Source: Desulfobacter curvatus DSM 3379
GTDB taxonomy: Bacteria > Desulfobacterota > Desulfobacteria > Desulfobacterales > Desulfobacteraceae
Assembly (NCBI RefSeq): GCF_000373985.1
Contig: NZ_KB892935.1
Span: 1-64,000, forward strand
Length of the DNA stretch: 64,000 nt
Direction: 5' to 3'
Part shown: in pieces, positions 19,147 through 27,720 of the stretch
Layout of the letters: each line of letters opens with the position of its first letter
Numbering within the stretch: the stretch's first letter is position 1
Notes under the pieces: model-generated
What the model was told of the DNA's origin: nothing
What the model saw: the letters and a program-made list of their open reading frames with translations, nothing else
Databases searched by the model: none
Position numbers and translations under genes: made by a program

Positions 19147-19815
19147 ATGGCTGATTCCAAAAATCTGCCCAAAAATGCAGACGAGCAGATCGCACGACTC
19201 AGGCAATCCCTGATCAGTAACGCCGAATGCGGCACAACCCACTATAACCTGGCTGTTGCGCTGATCGGCAAGCAGGAGTTTGCGGAAGCGGAAAAAGTGC
19301 TTCATGACGCCATTGAGTGCAGCCCCACCCTGGCAGAGGCCTATGTCCAGCTTGGAGGGCTTTGTCTTCAACGGGGGGATATCGAGGGCTGTTTCCGGTT
19401 CAACCAGCGGGCCACCAAGGCCCGGGCAGGCTTTGCAGAAGGTTATGCAAATATGGGCTTTGTTCTGCTGCAGTTGGTGGACGGCAAAGATGCCAAGGAA
19501 GATGAGGAAAAAGTGGACAAGGCGATTAAAAATTTAAAGAAAGCGATTATCCACAATAAGAATTTCGTTCAGGCCTACACCACCTTGGGCACCGCATATT
19601 TTATGAAAGGATTGGTCGAAGAGGGGATCAAAGCCAATCTTCAGGCCTTGTCCGTGGAACCTAAATTCCCCATTGCCCATAACAACCTGGCCGTGGCCTA
19701 TCTTGAGCTTGAAGATTACAAACGAGCTATTGAACATTGTGATATTGCCGTTGATTTAGGGTTTGAAGTCAACCCGGCACTGCTGGATGAACTTGATGAT
19801 CACCGGAATGCATAA
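19147..19815 (+). CDS. TPR protein upstream of dsrA
   Basis: 222 residues made of about five tetratricopeptide repeats (for example YNLAVALIGKQEFAEAEKVL and LAVAYLELEDYKRAIEHCDI), cytoplasmic. A TPR gene in this position is, to my knowledge, common ahead of dsrAB in Desulfobacterales; its role is not established, but assembly or scaffolding of sulfite reductase or its partners is plausible. It has its own promoter-like boxes, and dsrA has another, so co-transcription is optional. Confidence 0.8.
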   Translation: MADSKNLPKNADEQIARLRQSLISNAECGTTHYNLAVALIGKQEFAEAEKVLHDAIECSPTLAEAYVQLGGLCLQRGDIEGCFRFNQRATKARAGFAEGYANMGFVLLQLVDGKDAKEDEEKVDKAIKNLKKAIIHNKNFVQAYTTLGTAYFMKGLVEEGIKANLQALSVEPKFPIAHNNLAVAYLELEDYKRAIEHCDIAVDLGFEVNPALLDELDDHRNA

Positions 19816-19828
19816 TCACATCTGTGAT
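19815..19828. promoter_or_regulatory. 14-bp palindrome upstream of the dsrA promoter
   Basis: ATCACA, two bases, then TGTGAT: perfect 6-base arms. It lies 12 bases before the TTGACA box of dsrA and overlaps the end of the TPR gene. The half-sites are like those of CRP/FNR or Rex regulators but in the opposite order (TCACA outside), so the regulator is unknown. Confidence 0.3.
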
Positions 19829-19840
19829 GACAGGTTTTTA

Positions 19841-19869
19841 TTGACATGCGGACTTATAAATTCTATATC
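19841..19869 (+). promoter_or_regulatory. sigma-70-like promoter of dsrA
   Basis: TTGACA at 19841-19846, 17-base spacer, TATATC at 19864-19869. This leaves a leader of about 140 bases before the dsrA ATG at 20017. The leader has the very strong ribosome site ACGGAGGTAAG. Confidence 0.6.
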
Positions 19870-20016
19870 AGCTATGTTATTTTGCTTATAGTGTCTAATT
19901 CAAAGCGTTTTTTTCTTGCTAACGCTTTGGAATGATAGAGAAAAGAATATTGATGGAAAGTTTGGAACAATCTTTTCATTGTTGCATGTAAATCAACTTT
20001 TAACGGAGGTAAGTAA

Positions 20017-21342
20017 ATGGCTAAGCATGAAACTCCTTTCCTGGACGAGCTGGAAAACGGCCCGTGGCCTAGCTTTGTTTCTGACCTGAAGCAGCAAGCA
20101 GAAGTCAGAGCCAAAAATGAAAAAGGCGTTGAATTCCAGATTCCTCAGGATTGTGTAGACGACCTTCTTGGTGTTGTAGAACTTTCTTACAAACATGGAC
20201 GTACCCACTGGAAACACGGCGGCATTGTTGGTGTATTCGGTTACGGCGGCGGCGTTATTGGTCGTTACTGCGATCAGCCCAAACTGTTCCCTGGTGTTGA
20301 GCATTTCCACACCATGCGTGTAAACCAGCCCTGCGGCAAATACTACAGCACTGAGTATCTCAGACAATTGACTGACCTGTGGGATTTCAGGGGTTCCGGC
20401 GTAACCAATATGCATGGCGCCACCGGCGATATCATCCTGCTGGGTACCACTACTCCCCAGTTGGAAGAAGTGTTCTGGACACTGACCCATGACTTCAACC
20501 AGGATCTGGGCGGTTCCGGCTCCAACCTGAGAACCCCTGCTGACTGTCTTGGACAGTCCAGATGTGAATATTCCTGCTACGACACCAGCGCACTTTGCCA
20601 TTTCCTGACCAACGAATATCAGGATGAGCTGCATCGTCCGGCATTCCCCTACAAGTTTAAGTTCAAATTTGACGGTTGCCCCAACTGCTGTGTTGCTTCC
20701 ATCGCACGTTCCGATATGTCTTTTATCGGTACCTGGAAAGACGACATCCGTATTGATCAGGACGCAGTTAACAAATATGTTGAAAATGATGCTGCATATC
20801 CTGCCAATGCCGGTGCCCATAAAGGTAAAGACTGGGGTCCCTTTGACATTGAAAAAGAAGTTGTCGGACTTTGCCCCACAGGCTGCATGAAGTTTGAAAA
20901 CAAAACCCTGACCATTGACAATGCCAACTGCAGCCGCTGCATGCACTGTATCAACGTAATGCCCAGAGCATTGAAGATTGGTAAAGATACCGGTCTGTCC
21001 ATTCTCTGCGGTGCCAAGGCCCCGATCCTTGACGGTGCACAGATGGGTTCTCTGCTGGTTCCCTTTGTTGAAGTCAATGCCGACAATGATTACGAAGAAA
21101 TTACTGAAATCATTGAAAATATTTGGGATTGGTGGATGGAAGAGGGTAAAAACCGCGAACGTCTTGGCGAGCTGATTATGCGCCAGGGTTTCCAGAAACT
21201 TCTGGAAGTAACCGGTATCGAAGCTCAGCCCCAGCATGTTGCCTACCCGAGAACCAACCCCTACATCTTCTGGAAAGAGGACGAAGTACCGGGTGGCTGG
21301 GAACGTGACGTTGACGAATACAGAAAACATCACTTAAGATAA
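20017..21342 (+). CDS. dsrA: dissimilatory sulfite reductase, alpha subunit
   Basis: 441 residues, the usual DsrA size. It carries the siroheme/[4Fe-4S] cysteine clusters (CEYSCYDTSALC near residue 184 and CPNCC near 226) and an inserted ferredoxin domain (CPTGCM and CSRCMHCINVMP around 286-315). With DsrB it forms the alpha2beta2 enzyme that reduces sulfite with electrons delivered through DsrC and DsrMKJOP. Codon choice is strongly biased, as expected for a highly expressed gene. Its antisense strand holds a long open frame that is only a by-product of this bias. Confidence 0.98.
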   Translation: MAKHETPFLDELENGPWPSFVSDLKQQAEVRAKNEKGVEFQIPQDCVDDLLGVVELSYKHGRTHWKHGGIVGVFGYGGGVIGRYCDQPKLFPGVEHFHTMRVNQPCGKYYSTEYLRQLTDLWDFRGSGVTNMHGATGDIILLGTTTPQLEEVFWTLTHDFNQDLGGSGSNLRTPADCLGQSRCEYSCYDTSALCHFLTNEYQDELHRPAFPYKFKFKFDGCPNCCVASIARSDMSFIGTWKDDIRIDQDAVNKYVENDAAYPANAGAHKGKDWGPFDIEKEVVGLCPTGCMKFENKTLTIDNANCSRCMHCINVMPRALKIGKDTGLSILCGAKAPILDGAQMGSLLVPFVEVNADNDYEEITEIIENIWDWWMEEGKNRERLGELIMRQGFQKLLEVTGIEAQPQHVAYPRTNPYIFWKEDEVPGGWERDVDEYRKHHLR

Positions 21343-21357
21343 AAAGGGAGATATATA

Positions 21358-22506
21358 ATGGCATTTATTTCTACAGGGTATAATCCCGAAAAACCGATGG
21401 AAAACAGAATCACCGACATCGGTCCTAAAGACTATAACGAATTTTATCCTCCTGTTATCGCCAACAATAAAGGCAAATGGTCTCATCATGAAATCCTGGA
21501 GCCCGGCGTACTGGTTCATGTTGCCGATTCCGGAGATGAAGTATACACCGTAAGGGTCGGCGGTTGCCGCCTGATGTCCACCACACACATCAATGAAATC
21601 TGTGACATTGCAGACAAACATTGTGACGGATATGTACGTTTCACCACCCGTAACAACATTGAGTTCATGGTTGACTCCAAAGACAAAGTAGAACCCCTGA
21701 AAAACGATCTGGCTTCCAGGAAGTTCCCCGGTGGTTCAAATAAATTCCCCATCGGCGGAACCGGTGCCGGCGTAACCAATATCGTTCACACCCAGGGCTG
21801 GATTCACTGCCATACCCCTGCTACCGATGCTTCCGGTACCGTAAAGGTTACCATGGATGCCCTGTTTGACGATTTCCAGCAGATGAGACTGCCGGCTCAG
21901 CTTCGTGTTTCCATGGCTTGCTGCCTGAACATGTGCGGTGCTGTTCACTGCTCTGATATCGCTATCCTGGGTTACCACAGAAAACCGCCAATGCTTGACC
22001 ATGAATACCTGGACAAGGTTTGCGAAATTCCGCTGGCCGTTGCTGCCTGCCCCACCGCAGCCATCAAACCGGCTAAAACTACCTTGCCTAACGGCACTGA
22101 AGTAAAATCAGTAGACGTAAAACAAGAACGCTGCATGTACTGTGGTAACTGCTACACCATGTGCCCCTCCATGCCCCTTGCCGACACCGAAGGTGACGGT
22201 ATTGTTCTCATGGCCGGTGGTAAAGTGTCCAACCGTATCTCCGATCCGAAATTCTCCAAGGTTGTTGTGGCCTTCCTGCCCAACGAAATGCCCCGCTGGC
22301 CGTCCATGACCGACGCCATCAAAAAGATTGTTAACGCCTACTCAAACGGCGCCAACAAATACGAACGTCTGGGTGACTGGGCCGAGAGAATTGGATGGGA
22401 GAAATTCTTTTCTGCTTGTGAACTTGACTTCACCCACCATCTGATTGACGATTTCCGTCAGCAGGCTTACATGAGCTGGCGTCAGTCCGCTCAGTTTAAA
22501 TTCTAG
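21358..22506 (+). CDS. dsrB: dissimilatory sulfite reductase, beta subunit
   Basis: 382 residues. Cluster cysteines appear in ACCLNMCGAVHC and ACPTAAI, and the ferredoxin domain has CMYCGNCYTMCPSMPLA. It begins 15 bases after the dsrA stop codon with ribosome site AAGGGAG and forms the heterodimer with DsrA. The order dsrA-dsrB-dsrD matches known sulfate reducers of the reductive type. Confidence 0.98.
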   Translation: MAFISTGYNPEKPMENRITDIGPKDYNEFYPPVIANNKGKWSHHEILEPGVLVHVADSGDEVYTVRVGGCRLMSTTHINEICDIADKHCDGYVRFTTRNNIEFMVDSKDKVEPLKNDLASRKFPGGSNKFPIGGTGAGVTNIVHTQGWIHCHTPATDASGTVKVTMDALFDDFQQMRLPAQLRVSMACCLNMCGAVHCSDIAILGYHRKPPMLDHEYLDKVCEIPLAVAACPTAAIKPAKTTLPNGTEVKSVDVKQERCMYCGNCYTMCPSMPLADTEGDGIVLMAGGKVSNRISDPKFSKVVVAFLPNEMPRWPSMTDAIKKIVNAYSNGANKYERLGDWAERIGWEKFFSACELDFTHHLIDDFRQQAYMSWRQSAQFKF

Positions 22507-22545
22507 TTAGAAACCAATTTAAGGATTTAAGCATTATTTAATATT

Positions 22546-22596
22546 GGATGAACCGGGGTGCATTTTGTTCTCCGGTTCATCCCTTTCAACCGAAAG
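22546..22596 (+). promoter_or_regulatory. double hairpin between dsrB and dsrD
   Basis: An 11-bp perfect stem, GGATGAACCGG (22546-22556) with CCGGTTCATCC (22572-22582), loop 15 bases. Directly after it CTTTC-aacc-GAAAG forms a second small stem at 22583-22596 that includes part of the dsrD ribosome site GAAAGGAG. No long U run follows the large stem, so it may stabilise or process the dsrAB message, or attenuate, rather than end transcription outright. Confidence 0.6.
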
Positions 22597-22605
22597 GAGT
22601 CTAAC

Positions 22606-22866
22606 ATGGCAAGCGATCTTTTGAATGATAAGGAAGCAGCCACGAAAGCGGTTGTTGATTGGCTACAAAAAAAAGCCGGTACCAAAACCAAATTTTACAT
22701 TAAAGATTTTTACAAAATTTTTCCTGATGACAAACCTCGGGAAATTAAAAAAGTTGTTAATAAAATGGTAGAAGAGGAGGTCCTTGAATTCTGGTCCTCC
22801 GGATCAACTACCATGTATGGTCTTAAGGGTGCCGGTATCCAGCATTCCTCCGAGGGTGAAAATTAA
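22606..22866 (+). CDS. dsrD: DsrD, winged-helix activator of sulfite reductase
   Basis: 86 residues from the ATG at 22606, chosen because GAAAGGAG lies just upstream; a longer frame from 22558 would run through the hairpins. The sequence (VVDWLQKKAGTKTKFYIKDF and KPREIKKVVNKMVEEEVLEF) is that of the small winged-helix protein DsrD, a marker of reductive Dsr systems and reported to raise DsrAB activity. It lies between dsrB and the dsrN-type gene. Confidence 0.95.
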   Translation: MASDLLNDKEAATKAVVDWLQKKAGTKTKFYIKDFYKIFPDDKPREIKKVVNKMVEEEVLEFWSSGSTTMYGLKGAGIQHSSEGEN

Positions 22867-22885
22867 AAAAATTGCAGCTTAATTC

Positions 22886-24334
22886 ATGATCGTCAGTAGG
22901 GAAAAAGTCCCTGGAGTTGTCATTGCCGGACTCAGGGGTGGTTCAGGCAAAACAATAATATCCCTCGGGATAACTGCCGCATGGAGAGCCCGAAATATAA
23001 GAGTGGCCCCCTTTAAAAAGGGTCCTGACTATATTGACGCCGGCTGGCTATCACGGGCAGCCGGCCGCCCCTGCTATAATCTCGATACCTATCTGTGCGC
23101 TCAGTCTGTCGTACAATCCTCTTATCTTACCCATTCCCAATCCTGTGATATTGCCATGGTCGAGGGCAACCGCGGCCTTTACGACGGTATTGACATGGAT
23201 GGGACTACCTCCACAAGTGAACTTGCCAAACTGCTGGGTCTGCCGGTGGTATTGGTGCTGGACTGCACAAAATCCACCAGGACCATGGCCGCTGTACTCA
23301 TGGGCTGCATGCAGTTTGATTCGGATATCAATATTTGTGGTGTCATCCTCAATCGTCTGGCCGGAAAACGCCATGAGGGAAAAGTACGGGCAAATATCGA
23401 GCGGTTTTGCGATATCCCGGTTCTCGGCGCACTGCCAAAGCTCAAGCAGGAAGATTTTCCAGAACGTCATATGGGGCTTGTCACTTCCGAAGAACATGGC
23501 GAAAGTGATCTTTCTTTGGCCCGGGCCAAGCAGGTGGCCCTGGACAATATTGATATTGATAAATTGTTCCGGTTGGTTACTTCGTGTGCGGGGCAGGGCA
23601 TGCCGATTATTGATAACGCCCGGCAGCAAGGGCTAGCTGTTCCGGAAATTAATACGACAGAAAACCCAAATCCTGCAGCGGATATTGCCCCTGTTACCAT
23701 AGGTGTTGTCAGGGATTCGGCATTTCAGTTCTATTATCCTGATAATATTGAAGCCCTGGAAAATCTGGGTGCCCGGATTAAATTCATCAGCCCACTATCC
23801 CAGTCCGAAATCCCGGAAGTTGACGCCATTTACATGGGCGGCGGCTTTCCCGAAACCCATGCAGCCCAGCTGTCTGCCAATCAGGCGTTTAGGGATAGTT
23901 TAAAAGGCCTGTCCCGAAAAGGCCTGCCCATTTACGCCGAATGCGGCGGCCTGATATTCCTTGGTGAGAGCATTTGTCTTGATGGTACCGTTTACCCCAT
24001 GACCGGAATTTTGCCCTTGCGGTTTGGACTTTCCAAACGGCCCCAGGGCCATGGATACACCGAAGTTGAGGTGGTCAATGAAAATCCTTTCTATGCCAAA
24101 GGAGAATTGCTGCGCGGCCATGAATTCAGGTACTCCAAGGTGATTTCCATTGATTATGATGATACTGCCATGGCCTTTAAAATGACCCGCGGAAAAGGGA
24201 TTCTTGAAAAAAAGGATGGATTTTTCAGAGACAATACCTTTGGCACCTACACCCACATCCATGCCCTTGGTTCCACCAGTTGGGCTCCTTCTCTGATTGA
24301 AAAAGCCAGGCGTTTTAAAACCTCTTGTTCATAA
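22886..24334 (+). CDS. dsrN: cobyrinate a,c-diamide synthase-like amidotransferase (DsrN)
   Basis: 482 residues. An N-terminal P-loop (AGLRGGSGKTIISLG) belongs to the CbiA/CobB dethiobiotin-synthase fold, and the C-terminal class I glutamine amidotransferase domain has its nucleophile in YAECGGLIFLG and a His in GHEFRYSK. Next to dsrABD, homologues are called DsrN and are thought to amidate siroheme for sulfite reductase, using ATP and glutamine. A cobalamin role (CobB) cannot be excluded from sequence alone, but no other cob genes are nearby. It starts 19 bases after dsrD. Confidence 0.92.
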   Translation: MIVSREKVPGVVIAGLRGGSGKTIISLGITAAWRARNIRVAPFKKGPDYIDAGWLSRAAGRPCYNLDTYLCAQSVVQSSYLTHSQSCDIAMVEGNRGLYDGIDMDGTTSTSELAKLLGLPVVLVLDCTKSTRTMAAVLMGCMQFDSDINICGVILNRLAGKRHEGKVRANIERFCDIPVLGALPKLKQEDFPERHMGLVTSEEHGESDLSLARAKQVALDNIDIDKLFRLVTSCAGQGMPIIDNARQQGLAVPEINTTENPNPAADIAPVTIGVVRDSAFQFYYPDNIEALENLGARIKFISPLSQSEIPEVDAIYMGGGFPETHAAQLSANQAFRDSLKGLSRKGLPIYAECGGLIFLGESICLDGTVYPMTGILPLRFGLSKRPQGHGYTEVEVVNENPFYAKGELLRGHEFRYSKVISIDYDDTAMAFKMTRGKGILEKKDGFFRDNTFGTYTHIHALGSTSWAPSLIEKARRFKTSCS

Positions 24335-24362
24335 CCCATCACCCATTAAATGACACTATCAA

Positions 24363-24548
24363 ATGAAATTAAACCGTATTCAAATTATGATTTTCAAAAA
24401 GCTCAGCAACGAAAAAGGACTCGACGCTGACGATTATATAAGACAGTATTCCATGGAATTCATCTGTATGCAACGCGACAGCCTTCAGGATCTTAGCGAA
24501 GAGGAAGGAGACAATTGGATTCATAGGGCGTATCTTTTATCCATGTAA
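24363..24548 (+). CDS. small hypothetical protein after dsrN
   Basis: 61 residues, charged and probably helical (MKLNRIQIMIFKKLSNEKG at its start). It lies 28 bases after dsrN on the same strand. No ribosome site is visible before the ATG, which lowers confidence. No family recognised. Confidence 0.45.
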   Translation: MKLNRIQIMIFKKLSNEKGLDADDYIRQYSMEFICMQRDSLQDLSEEEGDNWIHRAYLLSM

Positions 24549-24649
24549 TCCACATAGGGTAGATAACAAACGGCTTTACACCAACATTAACGCATTGGTT
24601 CGTGCGAATATCTCTTTTTATTTCTTTTCTATGATTTTTCATGCTTTTC

Positions 24650-24679
24650 TTGACAAATAGAAAATTTCTGCCCTATCAT
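24650..24679 (+). promoter_or_regulatory. promoter of the tetrahaem cytochrome gene
   Basis: TTGACA at 24650-24655 and TATCAT at 24674-24679, 18-base spacer, in the 299-base gap after the small dsrN-linked frame. The rest of the gap is AT-rich with no gene. Confidence 0.45.
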
Positions 24680-24847
24680 CATTGAAAAGTTCATGTTCAA
24701 CTTTTGTTTTACTTTTCCGTAATTTCAATGAACTGGTTTCTGTCATATGAAATCAGCCTCAATTGGGCAACAGCTATTTCAATTGATTAAAAAAATGATC
24801 ACTGCACCTAAAGTGGAATACCTAATGATGAAAGGAGAAACTGCAAC

Positions 24848-26818
24848 ATGAAAATGCTAAATGTAAAATTGGTTTATTTGATGTTGGGGGGGGCGGCCCT
24901 TGCTCTGGCGGCCATTGGCTGTCAAACCATGCATAACGGACCAAAAACCACGGCCGTCGTTAAGACGCAGCACACTATGTTGAGGGCAGAACCGGGAACG
25001 CCGGATGGTATATTGCTCATGCAGGCAAGATATCTTATCGGTGAACTACCCGAACAGATGCCCGGCAGTGAAAACGATACCCCTGCAAAGGTGGCGTTGG
25101 GGGAAAAACTTTATTTTGAGGAGGCCATCTCCATAAACAGGACCCAGTCCTGTAACGATTGCCATCCCATTGATAATAAGGGCGCTGGGGCCGATAACCG
25201 AAAGACCGGTTTGGGCGCGTTGGGAAAAAACGGGACGCGGAACGATCCATCGACATTGAATGCCGGATTTCAAATTGCCCAGTTTTGGGATGGCCGGTCA
25301 CCGGATCTGGCAGATCAAGCCAAAGGTCCTGTACTTAATCCCGTTGAAATGGGAATGCCGAGCCCGGAAAAGGTTGTCAAACGTTTGAAAGCGGCCGGGT
25401 ACATGAACGAATTCGGCATTGCGTTTCCCGGCCAGGAGGATCCGTTGACCTACGACAATTTCAGTGAAGCCGTCGCCGCCTTCGAGCGGACGCTGATTTC
25501 TCGCGGCCGGGTCGACCGGTTTATTGCGGGTGAAGCGGATGCGCTGACTCAGCGGGAAAAAGAAGGCATGCGGATATTCATGGATGTGGGCTGCATCCAG
25601 TGCCATAGCGGCCCGGTAATCGGTGGTGCCATGTTCCAGAAAGTAGGTATTTTCGATGAATATCCAAATGATGCGGACAAAGGCCGTTACGATGTGACCA
25701 AAAACGAAAACGATCTTTATGTATTTAAGGTGCCCATGCTCAGAAATACCACGCTTACCGCGCCTTACTTTCATGACGGAGGGGTTGAGACCATTGCCGA
25801 GGCGGTGGACCTGATGGGTAACCTTCAATTGAACCGGCAACTTACTAAAGAGGAAAACGATCGTTTGATTCGTTTTTTGACCACACTGGCCGATGAAACA
25901 ATCACCCGGGCCGACCTGCCCAAGGCCGCCGAAACGATTAAAGGACCGGCCGCGCCGGATATGGCGACCATTACCGATGATGAACAGGGCGAACTGGTAA
26001 AATATGGCTATGCCCTGGTGACCGACACCTTTCGTATGCTCGGCCGCAATACAGGTGATACCGGTAAGTATTACGTTGGCAACAACCTGTCGTGCACAAA
26101 TTGCCATCAGGAAGAAGGAACAAAAAACTATGGTTTGTCATGGGTCGGCGTGTCCAAGGCCTATCCAAAATATCGCGGCCGGGAGAACAAAGTGCAGGGG
26201 CTAAAAAAGCGGGTTAATGGTTGCTTTCAGCGCAGCATGAACGGGAATCCATTGCCTGAGGACAGCCGGGAGATGAACGCCATCATTGCTTATCTGGACT
26301 GGCTCTCTGCCAGTACTCCCAAGGAAAAAGCGGTGTTGGGAAACTCACCGTTCACCCCCCCTGCCCGCATGGCCGATCTGGAAACAGGGGGCATGCGTTA
26401 TGAAGTGTTTTGTCAGTCATGCCATGGTAGCAACGGAGCCGGTTTTGTGGCGACCGACAGATCGGGAGCAGATGCCGGGTCCTATATTACACCCGCTGTA
26501 TGGGGAGATGGGAGGAGTTACAACAATGGTGCCGGGGCCAACCGCCTTTTGACACTTGCGCCTTTCCTGCAATCCAATATGCCGCTGGGTACGGAATGGA
26601 ATCATACGGTGCTCTCCAGAGAGGACGCTTATGATGTTGCGGCTTACGTTAATTCAATGCCCCGTCCCCAGATGGCGAACCTGGAAAAAGACTATCCCGA
26701 CCTGAGTAAAAAACCTGTGGATTGTCCCTATCCACCGTACCCGGATGAGTTTTCCCAGGAACAACATAAATACGGCCCGTTTCAACCGATCATGGCTGCC
26801 AGGGCAAAAGATAAATAG
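24848..26818 (+). CDS. tetrahaem lipoprotein: MauG-type peroxidase fused to TsdA-like module
   Basis: 656 residues with a lipoprotein signal (Cys at about 25, AIGCQTMH). Residues about 60-360 resemble dihaem cytochrome c peroxidase/MauG: haem sites CNDCH at 102-106 and CIQCH at 249-253, and LRNTTLTAPYFHDGGVETI near the end. Residues about 380-620 resemble thiosulfate dehydrogenase TsdA: haem sites CTNCH at 416-420 and CQSCH at 522-526, with RVNGCFQRSMNG (Cys459) where TsdA carries its unusual Cys haem ligand. Likely a periplasmic, membrane-anchored enzyme handling thiosulfate/tetrathionate or peroxide. GAAAGGAG precedes the ATG. Separate promoter from the dsr genes. Confidence 0.85.
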   Translation: MKMLNVKLVYLMLGGAALALAAIGCQTMHNGPKTTAVVKTQHTMLRAEPGTPDGILLMQARYLIGELPEQMPGSENDTPAKVALGEKLYFEEAISINRTQSCNDCHPIDNKGAGADNRKTGLGALGKNGTRNDPSTLNAGFQIAQFWDGRSPDLADQAKGPVLNPVEMGMPSPEKVVKRLKAAGYMNEFGIAFPGQEDPLTYDNFSEAVAAFERTLISRGRVDRFIAGEADALTQREKEGMRIFMDVGCIQCHSGPVIGGAMFQKVGIFDEYPNDADKGRYDVTKNENDLYVFKVPMLRNTTLTAPYFHDGGVETIAEAVDLMGNLQLNRQLTKEENDRLIRFLTTLADETITRADLPKAAETIKGPAAPDMATITDDEQGELVKYGYALVTDTFRMLGRNTGDTGKYYVGNNLSCTNCHQEEGTKNYGLSWVGVSKAYPKYRGRENKVQGLKKRVNGCFQRSMNGNPLPEDSREMNAIIAYLDWLSASTPKEKAVLGNSPFTPPARMADLETGGMRYEVFCQSCHGSNGAGFVATDRSGADAGSYITPAVWGDGRSYNNGAGANRLLTLAPFLQSNMPLGTEWNHTVLSREDAYDVAAYVNSMPRPQMANLEKDYPDLSKKPVDCPYPPYPDEFSQEQHKYGPFQPIMAARAKDK

Positions 26819-26914
26819 ATAAAGTGCCGCAAATAGGATTGGTAATTTACGGTGACACTGGAATATTCCCAAATTTGTTGATGAGCCTGTAAAAAGGCCA
26901 ATCAATGGCTAAGT

Positions 26915-27011
26915 AAAATTTTTCGCCTACAAGACATGGTATCTGGAAAGCAAGCATGTAATATGCCGAGCGTCTGGTCAAGCGCCATAACATTGTAGGC
27001 GAAAGATTTTT
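26915..27011. repeat. 97-bp inverted-repeat element
   Basis: Arms of about 25 bases (26915-26939 and 26985-27011) share CGCCTACAA and its complement TTGTAGGCG within longer, slightly mismatched arms. The element fills part of the 378-base gap between the cytochrome gene and the convergent osmC-type gene. The gap holds no gene. A short GC stem (GACGCCC/GGGCGCT) follows at about 27015-27034 and may help terminate transcription. Confidence 0.6.
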
Positions 27012-27196
27012 CACGACGCCCTTAAGTTGGGCGCTGCAGTGATTTACATAAATGACATTTTCCGCATCTGTTTTTAATCGGTGAATCCGGTTTAAAATAA
27101 GCGTCGGTAAGAACCGTTGTCAATCTAATCCTGGGACCAAAATCAGGATTTACAATTAAAATGCTTTTACTTTAAAGACTGTTTTATCCATGTGTT

Positions 27197-27616
27197 TTAA
27201 ATCTCGTTACCGTTCAGGTAGATTTTAGGGATAATGGGACTGTTTTTTTCCAGCATGGCAGAAACGCCGCAGTAGGTTTCCATGGACAGGGACACGGCCC
27301 GTTTAATTTTTTTTGCATCTTTTTCATTGCCGGTGATGTGGTAAGACAGGGTGATTTCCTTGAATACCGAGGGCTCTTGGTCCGTCAGTTCGGTTTCTGC
27401 CGTAATTTCCATATCCTGGATATCCACCCGCATTTTGCCCAGAATCATGGCCACATCAATGCCGGTGCACCCGATCAGGCCGCTTAAAAGAAGGCCTTTG
27501 GGCGATGGCCCTTTGCCTTCACCGCCGGCACTCTCAGGGGCATCAAGGGTATAAGTGTAGCGGTCCTGCTTAATCTCAAAAGCCAGTTTCCCGGTTTTTC
27601 TGCCTGATATTTTCAT
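27197..27616 (-). CDS. OsmC-family peroxiredoxin-like protein
   Basis: 139 residues with the two family cysteines, in LIGCTGIDVAMIL and ETYCGVSAML. OsmC/Ohr proteins reduce organic hydroperoxides through this thiol pair; the sub-type here (short, YhfA-like) may differ in substrate. Monocistronic, divergent from the polysaccharide deacetylase gene. Confidence 0.88.
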   Translation of the reverse strand: MKISGRKTGKLAFEIKQDRYTYTLDAPESAGGEGKGPSPKGLLLSGLIGCTGIDVAMILGKMRVDIQDMEITAETELTDQEPSVFKEITLSYHITGNEKDAKKIKRAVSLSMETYCGVSAMLEKNSPIIPKIYLNGNEI

Positions 27617-27720
27617 GGGCTTTGCTTCCTTTTTGTTGGGGGTTCTGGATCTATGGTATGTTGCCTGCTATAGTCTCATAGTCAGTGGGCTGTTGAAAAG
27701 ATTATTCTGGGACTGTTCAA

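Noticed and set aside
19993..21333. 446-codon open frame antisense to dsrA
   Set aside because: It is a shadow produced by the strongly biased codon use of dsrA; no ribosome site and no family resemblance.
25298..26107. 269-codon open frame antisense to the tetrahaem cytochrome
   Set aside because: Lies wholly inside a gene with four clear haem motifs; the antisense product has no recognisable features.
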